A DNA stretch of 20,613 bases from an uncultured Methylophilus sp. GTDB lineage: Bacteria; Pseudomonadota; Gammaproteobacteria; Burkholderiales; Methylophilaceae. The notes below the pieces were generated by a model, which was given only the letters and a program-made list of their open reading frames with translations, was not told the origin of the DNA and searched no databases. A program made the translations under genes and the position numbers. The stretch lies in assembly GCA_936943315.1 (NCBI GenBank), contig CAKZJM010000185.1, positions 1 through 20,613 of the forward strand. The letters are read 5' to 3'. The number at the start of each line of letters is the position of its first letter. The stretch's first letter is position 1. Of the stretch, positions 18,301 to 20,613 are shown one piece after another.

Positions 18301-18886
18301 CCTCTACGCGCTCCAGGTTTTCACGCGTATCGCGCAAACGCAACTCAGTTTCGCGCCGACGCTCTTTATATTTGCTGATCCCTGCCGCTTCTTCCAGAAA
18401 CACCCGCAGCTCTTCTGGCCTAGCTTCCACAATGCGCGAAATGGTGTTTTGGCCAATAATGGCATACGCCCGTCCACCGAGGCCGGTTCCTAAAAACAGG
18501 TCGGCAACATCACGCCTGCGAACAGCAATATTATTGATATAGTAGGTAGAGCCTTTGTCACGCTCAATGACGCGCTTGACCGAGATCTCGGCATATTGGC
18601 TCCACTCCCCTGCGGCACCTCCCAGGCTATTATCGAAAATCAATTCCACACTGGCGCGTGAAATAGGTTTTCGGTGAGAGGAGCCGTTGAAAATCACGGC
18701 ATCCATGGCATCGGCACGCATCTCCTTGGCAGAAGACTCACCCAGCACCCAGCGCACTGATTCCATGACATTGGATTTGCCGCAACCATTCGGCCCGACC
18801 ACGCCGACACGTTGGCCGTGCAGATGTATGGTGGTCGGATCGACAAAAGACTTGAACCCCGCCAGTTTTAAATGTGTCAGACGCAA
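15377..18886 (-). CDS. smc: chromosome segregation ATPase SMC
   Basis: A 1169-residue SMC protein that compacts and segregates the nucleoid together with ScpA/ScpB. The N-terminal Walker A is GPNGCGKSN (residues 31-39). A conserved segment, FLGTGLGGRAYAIIGQNTIS, follows near 130-155. Two very glutamine-rich coiled-coil arms (about 170-500 and 650-1000) flank a hinge (about 515-640, starting LQKTGLQSSTRLWQAVEIEH). The C-terminal head has the ABC signature LSGGEKAL (from 1071), Walker B FCLMDEVD (about 1095-1102) and the SHNK switch. The start is TTG at 18886, chosen because MRLTHLKLAGFKSFVDPT is the canonical SMC beginning. No strong ribosome site is visible. It heads the smc-zipA-ligA-TPR unit. 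Confidence 0.96.
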   Translation of the reverse strand: MRLTHLKLAGFKSFVDPTTIHLHGQRVGVVGPNGCGKSNVMESVRWVLGESSAKEMRADAMDAVIFNGSSHRKPISRASVELIFDNSLGGAAGEWSQYAEISVKRVIERDKGSTYYINNIAVRRRDVADLFLGTGLGGRAYAIIGQNTISRIVEARPEELRVFLEEAAGISKYKERRRETELRLRDTRENLERVEDISRELNKQIIKLEAQALVTQKYHALQTAFKLAEAQWWWLRKRDAVLAYESASQAVEQAVNALEAQMAALRSSELQLELSRQQHQEASGLLHTTQAAFYEANAQVSNLSMQVKQSEEARDRLLQQQQQLLGQRERGSQQQQQLQAQLAEKAAALTVAEQAVTEKTQALQMLQAGLPEQSAQLQCIQQAASQAQQAVQNSRQQMQLEQNNVNFIQRNLAEVAKRLQQLQQELGQWALPDIEALSSHQQQLLEQQAALQQEEQQLTQSRAQEHEQQQALQQGRNQWQQAQRALHQLEAEIQSLQKLQQTMQQDQQLGPWLQKTGLQSSTRLWQAVEIEHAWQAALEAFLGAKLNALLPDNLPDWSQLQHPQAALAIAQSSSEELPLPGQWQGLPSLYSLLKIKQPEVTAALQHWLAGVYVLEDIEKLALYQATLPIGASLLTKNGDVYQRHSVVFHGRQSPMQGVLERQKQLEGLQAGLGLAQDSVAEAQQHVQTLENSLHQVRQQQQHAHQKIKQLTAGMHDTQLQISRLQQAHENALRRQTALQQDILQTEGRHTELADELTQVQTRIASHQAQFAGLEQAAREAQSQKQQAEDAYFNLRDSVQQAEKLHQSQLFERTLLNNAVNDLQQRLLQNTQEAEHLKHRLAETEQALSISNMETLKANLAQALTQQHECEQALAQARNQLAQHEAALQTQERSRMQVEQQLHPLRDALEQKRLKQQECRLQVEQCQQALAETALDEETIQQGLDRDAQAQALAQATQKLQQQIQQLGPVNMAAIEELVTEKERKAYLDSQLKDLLTASETLDEAIQKIDRETRGKLRATFDEANRNFGELFQTLFNGGNAKLELLGDEILDTGVQVFAQPPGKKNTTIQLLSGGEKALTAMALVFALFRLNPAPFCLMDEVDAPLDDSNTERFCQLVRVMSEKTQFLFVSHNKITMEMSQQLIGVTMQESGVSRIVDVDIDEAIRMHAA

Positions 18887-18930
18887 AGTAAGAAAACCGC
18901 TTATAAGAATTTGAATGGTGGCTTAAGCGT

Positions 18931-18936
18931 TATAAT
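18931..18936 (+). promoter_or_regulatory. probable -10 element of the queF promoter
   Basis: A perfect TATAAT lies 40 nt upstream of the queF start in the 90-nt gap shared with smc. The nearest -35-like hexamer, TTGAAT (18911-18916), is only 14 nt away, so the promoter is either weak or activator-assisted. No preQ1 riboswitch-like aptamer is apparent in the short leader. Confidence 0.4.
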
Positions 18937-18976
18937 ACCCATTTTTATCCAGAAACATTCAAGAAACGTGAGTGCA

Positions 18977-19423
18977 ATGAACGAACATTTACTTGGCGGC
19001 AAGCCAACTGCCCAGCCCAGCAAAACGCTGGAGACCTTTGAAAATCCGAATTCGCAGCGCGATTTTCATATCCATATGGAAATCCCGGAGTTCACTTGCC
19101 TGTGTCCAAAAACAGGCCAGCCCGACTTCGCAGTGATTTACCTGGACTATATTCCTAACAAATTATGCGTGGAATTAAAAAGCCTGAAACTGTACATGTG
19201 GTCATTCCGCGACGAAGGCTGCTTCCACGAAGCTGTGACCAACCAGATTCTGGATGACTTAGTGGGCGCCATTGATCCAAAATTCATGCGCGTGACGGCC
19301 AAGTTTTATGTGCGTGGCGGCATTTTCACCAATGTAGTGGCTGAACATCGCGCAGCAGGCTGGCAACCGCAACCGTATGTCGAGTTAACGCAATTTTCTG
19401 CACAAAGTAATATCCGCGGATAA
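18977..19423 (+). CDS. queF: NADPH-dependent 7-cyano-7-deazaguanine reductase
   Basis: Reduces the nitrile of preQ0 to the amine of preQ1 in queuosine tRNA-modification synthesis. The 148-residue length matches the short, unimodular QueF class. The active-site segment EFTCLCPKTGQPDFA contains the nucleophilic Cys43 (in LCPKTG) and the proton donor Asp50. The QueF signature ELKSLKLYMWSFRDEGCFHE lies at about residues 66-85. The frame is open from 18872, but that would overlap smc. The ATG at 18977 (MNEHLLGGK) has a GTGAG site just upstream and gives the usual N-terminus. It is divergent from smc and ends before a strong terminator. Although it also handles a nitrile group, it belongs to a separate pathway from the nit operon. 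Confidence 0.95.
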   Translation: MNEHLLGGKPTAQPSKTLETFENPNSQRDFHIHMEIPEFTCLCPKTGQPDFAVIYLDYIPNKLCVELKSLKLYMWSFRDEGCFHEAVTNQILDDLVGAIDPKFMRVTAKFYVRGGIFTNVVAEHRAAGWQPQPYVELTQFSAQSNIRG

Positions 19424-19441
19424 AGCGCAAGCAAAAATATC

Positions 19442-19465
19442 AAACCCGGCCCGGCCGGGTTTTTT
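19442..19465 (+). terminator. intrinsic terminator of queF
   Basis: Arms AAACCCGG and CCGGGTTT with a short loop, followed by T residues to 19465. It starts 19 nt after the queF stop codon. The GC-rich stem followed by a T-run is a textbook rho-independent terminator. Confidence 0.85.
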
Positions 19466-19467
19466 AT
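19460..19467 (+). other. candidate attachment site (left end of integrated element)
   Basis: TTTTTTAT at the end of the queF terminator fits TTTTTYAT, the short target I recall for Tn4371-family elements. Base composition rises sharply just after it, and an inward-facing integrase starts 175 nt further on. It coincides with the terminator T-run, so the match could be chance. A second copy at the far end of the element is outside the window. Confidence 0.3.
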
Positions 19468-19642
19468 TTCAGGATGACTCCCGCACCGTACTTCGCTGGA
19501 CTACGCCATAGCCCGCTATAGCAGGTTTATCAAGGACTTAGGCGAGTTCAACATATGCCGGTGCTTTCCGAAACTTGACCCGACTTTCCTGCTGCTGGCC
19601 CCTACAAGGCTCCTGGAAACCGGGTCTTTCCGAGGAGTCATC

Positions 19643-20613
19643 ATGGCAAAGATCAAGCTCACCAAGTCCGCTGTCGATGCGGCACAACCCCAGGCGCAGG
19701 CCGTCGAACTCCGGGATACGCTGGTGCCCGGCTTCTTGTGCAAGATTACCCCGTCAGGCCGCAAGGTGTTCATGCTCCAGTATCGGACGAACGCCGGCGA
19801 ACGTCGCAAGCCTGCCTTGGGCCAATACGGGGAACTGACCGTCGAACAGGCGCGCTCGCTCGCGCAGGAGTGGCTGGCCCAGGTGCGCCGGGGTGGTGAT
19901 CCCGCCGCCGACAAGGCCGAGGCGCGCAAGGCGCCTACCATCGAGGAGTTGTGCAAGAAGTTCATGGAGGACTACTCCAAGAAGCGCAACAAGCCGAGTA
20001 CTCAGGTCGGCTATCAAGGCGTCATTGACCGCAACATCATTCCGCTGCTGGGCCGCAGGAAGGTTCAGGACGTGAAGCGACCTGACATCGCGGGCTTGAT
20101 GGAAAAGCTCTCATACAAGCAAACCGAGGCGAACAAGGTCTTCAGCGTCTTGCGCAAGATGTTCAACATGGCCGAAGTGTGGGGCTATCGGCCTGACGGC
20201 ACCAATCCGTGCCGCCATGTCCCGATGTTCCCTGCCGGCAAGTCCACCCATCTCATCAGTGACGAGGACATGGGCAAGCTGTTCCGGCAGCTCGACAAGA
20301 TCGAGGCCGAGGGGCTGGAGAACTACGTCATTCCGCTGGCGATCCGCCTGCAATTCGAGTTTGCCGGCCGCCGCTCCGAAATCGTCACGCTCGAATGGGA
20401 ATGGGTCGATCTGGAGAACCGCCGCGTCGTCTGGCCCGACAGCAAGACCGGCGGTATGTCCAAGCCCATGAGCGAGGAAGCCTACCGGCTGCTTTCGACC
20501 GCTCCGCGGCAAAAGGACAATCCTTACGTGCTGCCGTCGCCACGCCATCCGGGGCAACACCTGACCACGGGCGAGTATTACGGCGGTTGGAGCCGTGCGC
20601 TCAAAGCGGCGGG
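19643..20613 (+). CDS. tyrosine-type integrase of a genomic island or conjugative element (partial, runs off right edge)
   Basis: Phage/ICE-type tyrosine recombinase; 323 codons are visible. The N-terminal arm-binding domain (DUF4102-like) is MAKIKLTKSAVDAAQPQAQA through KALGQYGELT-type sequence (KPALGQYGELTVEQARSLAQ). The SAM-like core-binding domain is at about residues 98-195 (PTIEELCKKFMEDYSKKRNK). The catalytic domain begins at about 200 with Arg243 in EFAGRRSEIVTLEW and a candidate catalytic Lys in DSKTGGMSKP. The HxxR and Tyr residues lie beyond the window. A GAGGAG ribosome site sits 5 nt before the ATG. Composition is clearly more GC-rich than all genes to the left, indicating transfer. 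The sequence style resembles integrases of Tn4371-like elements, but I cannot confirm this without a search. Confidence 0.92.
   Translation, partial: MAKIKLTKSAVDAAQPQAQAVELRDTLVPGFLCKITPSGRKVFMLQYRTNAGERRKPALGQYGELTVEQARSLAQEWLAQVRRGGDPAADKAEARKAPTIEELCKKFMEDYSKKRNKPSTQVGYQGVIDRNIIPLLGRRKVQDVKRPDIAGLMEKLSYKQTEANKVFSVLRKMFNMAEVWGYRPDGTNPCRHVPMFPAGKSTHLISDEDMGKLFRQLDKIEAEGLENYVIPLAIRLQFEFAGRRSEIVTLEWEWVDLENRRVVWPDSKTGGMSKPMSEEAYRLLSTAPRQKDNPYVLPSPRHPGQHLTTGEYYGGWSRALKAA

Noticed and set aside
18887..18976. preQ1 riboswitch upstream of queF
   Set aside because: The gap is only 90 nt and I could not find the small hairpin plus A-rich tail of a preQ1-I aptamer.
20111..20560. 149-codon open frame antisense to the integrase, resembling a plausible protein
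   Set aside because: GC-rich coding DNA often leaves long antisense frames; the plus-strand integrase explains the region fully.

Overview
The window looks like a chromosomal segment of a betaproteobacterium. The order smc-zipA-ligA, with a divergent queF beside smc, is typical of that class. Base composition and protein style would suit Methylophilaceae or another Nitrosomonadales lineage, but no rRNA or similar marker is present, so the genus is a guess.

Bases 1-8609 (minus strand) form one tightly packed operon. Read in its own direction it runs nitB-nitC-nitD-nitE-nitF-nitG-nitH, the seven-gene Nit1C (nitrilase / nitrogen-starvation) cluster. Two further genes follow with almost no gap: a Pnap_2097/LnmK-like double-hotdog protein, and a B12-dependent methylmalonyl-CoA mutase that runs off the left edge. 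Gaps are 39 nt or less and several genes overlap. The Nit1C genes are associated with nitrile or cyanide-nitrogen assimilation in Pseudomonas. Here the two extra genes could supply methylmalonyl-CoA and convert it to a propionyl thioester, which makes the locus look like a small biosynthetic or assimilation module.

Bases 8610-9336 are a long, AT-rich divergent regulatory region. It holds an excellent sigma-54 (-24/-12) promoter facing nitB, NtrC-like repeated sites about 150-175 bp upstream of the predicted start, two copies of a tandem 11-bp direct repeat (one by each divergent gene), and a 14-bp perfect palindrome. Bases 9337-10728 (plus strand) encode a MocR-type regulator (GntR helix-turn-helix fused to a PLP aminotransferase fold), the obvious candidate to bind the direct repeats.

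Bases 10729-11007 hold an inverted repeat and a hairpin terminator. Bases 11008-18886 (minus strand) are smc, zipA, ligA and an exported TPR protein. ligA is interrupted by an in-frame amber codon exactly where the conserved EVRGE adenylation motif should be, which is either a real lesion in an essential gene or a local sequence error. queF (18977-19423) is divergent from smc and ends in a strong terminator.

From about 19466 onward the sequence becomes distinctly GC-rich and carries the start of a tyrosine integrase (19643 to the right edge, truncated). This is probably the left end of an integrated element, inserted just after the queF terminator.
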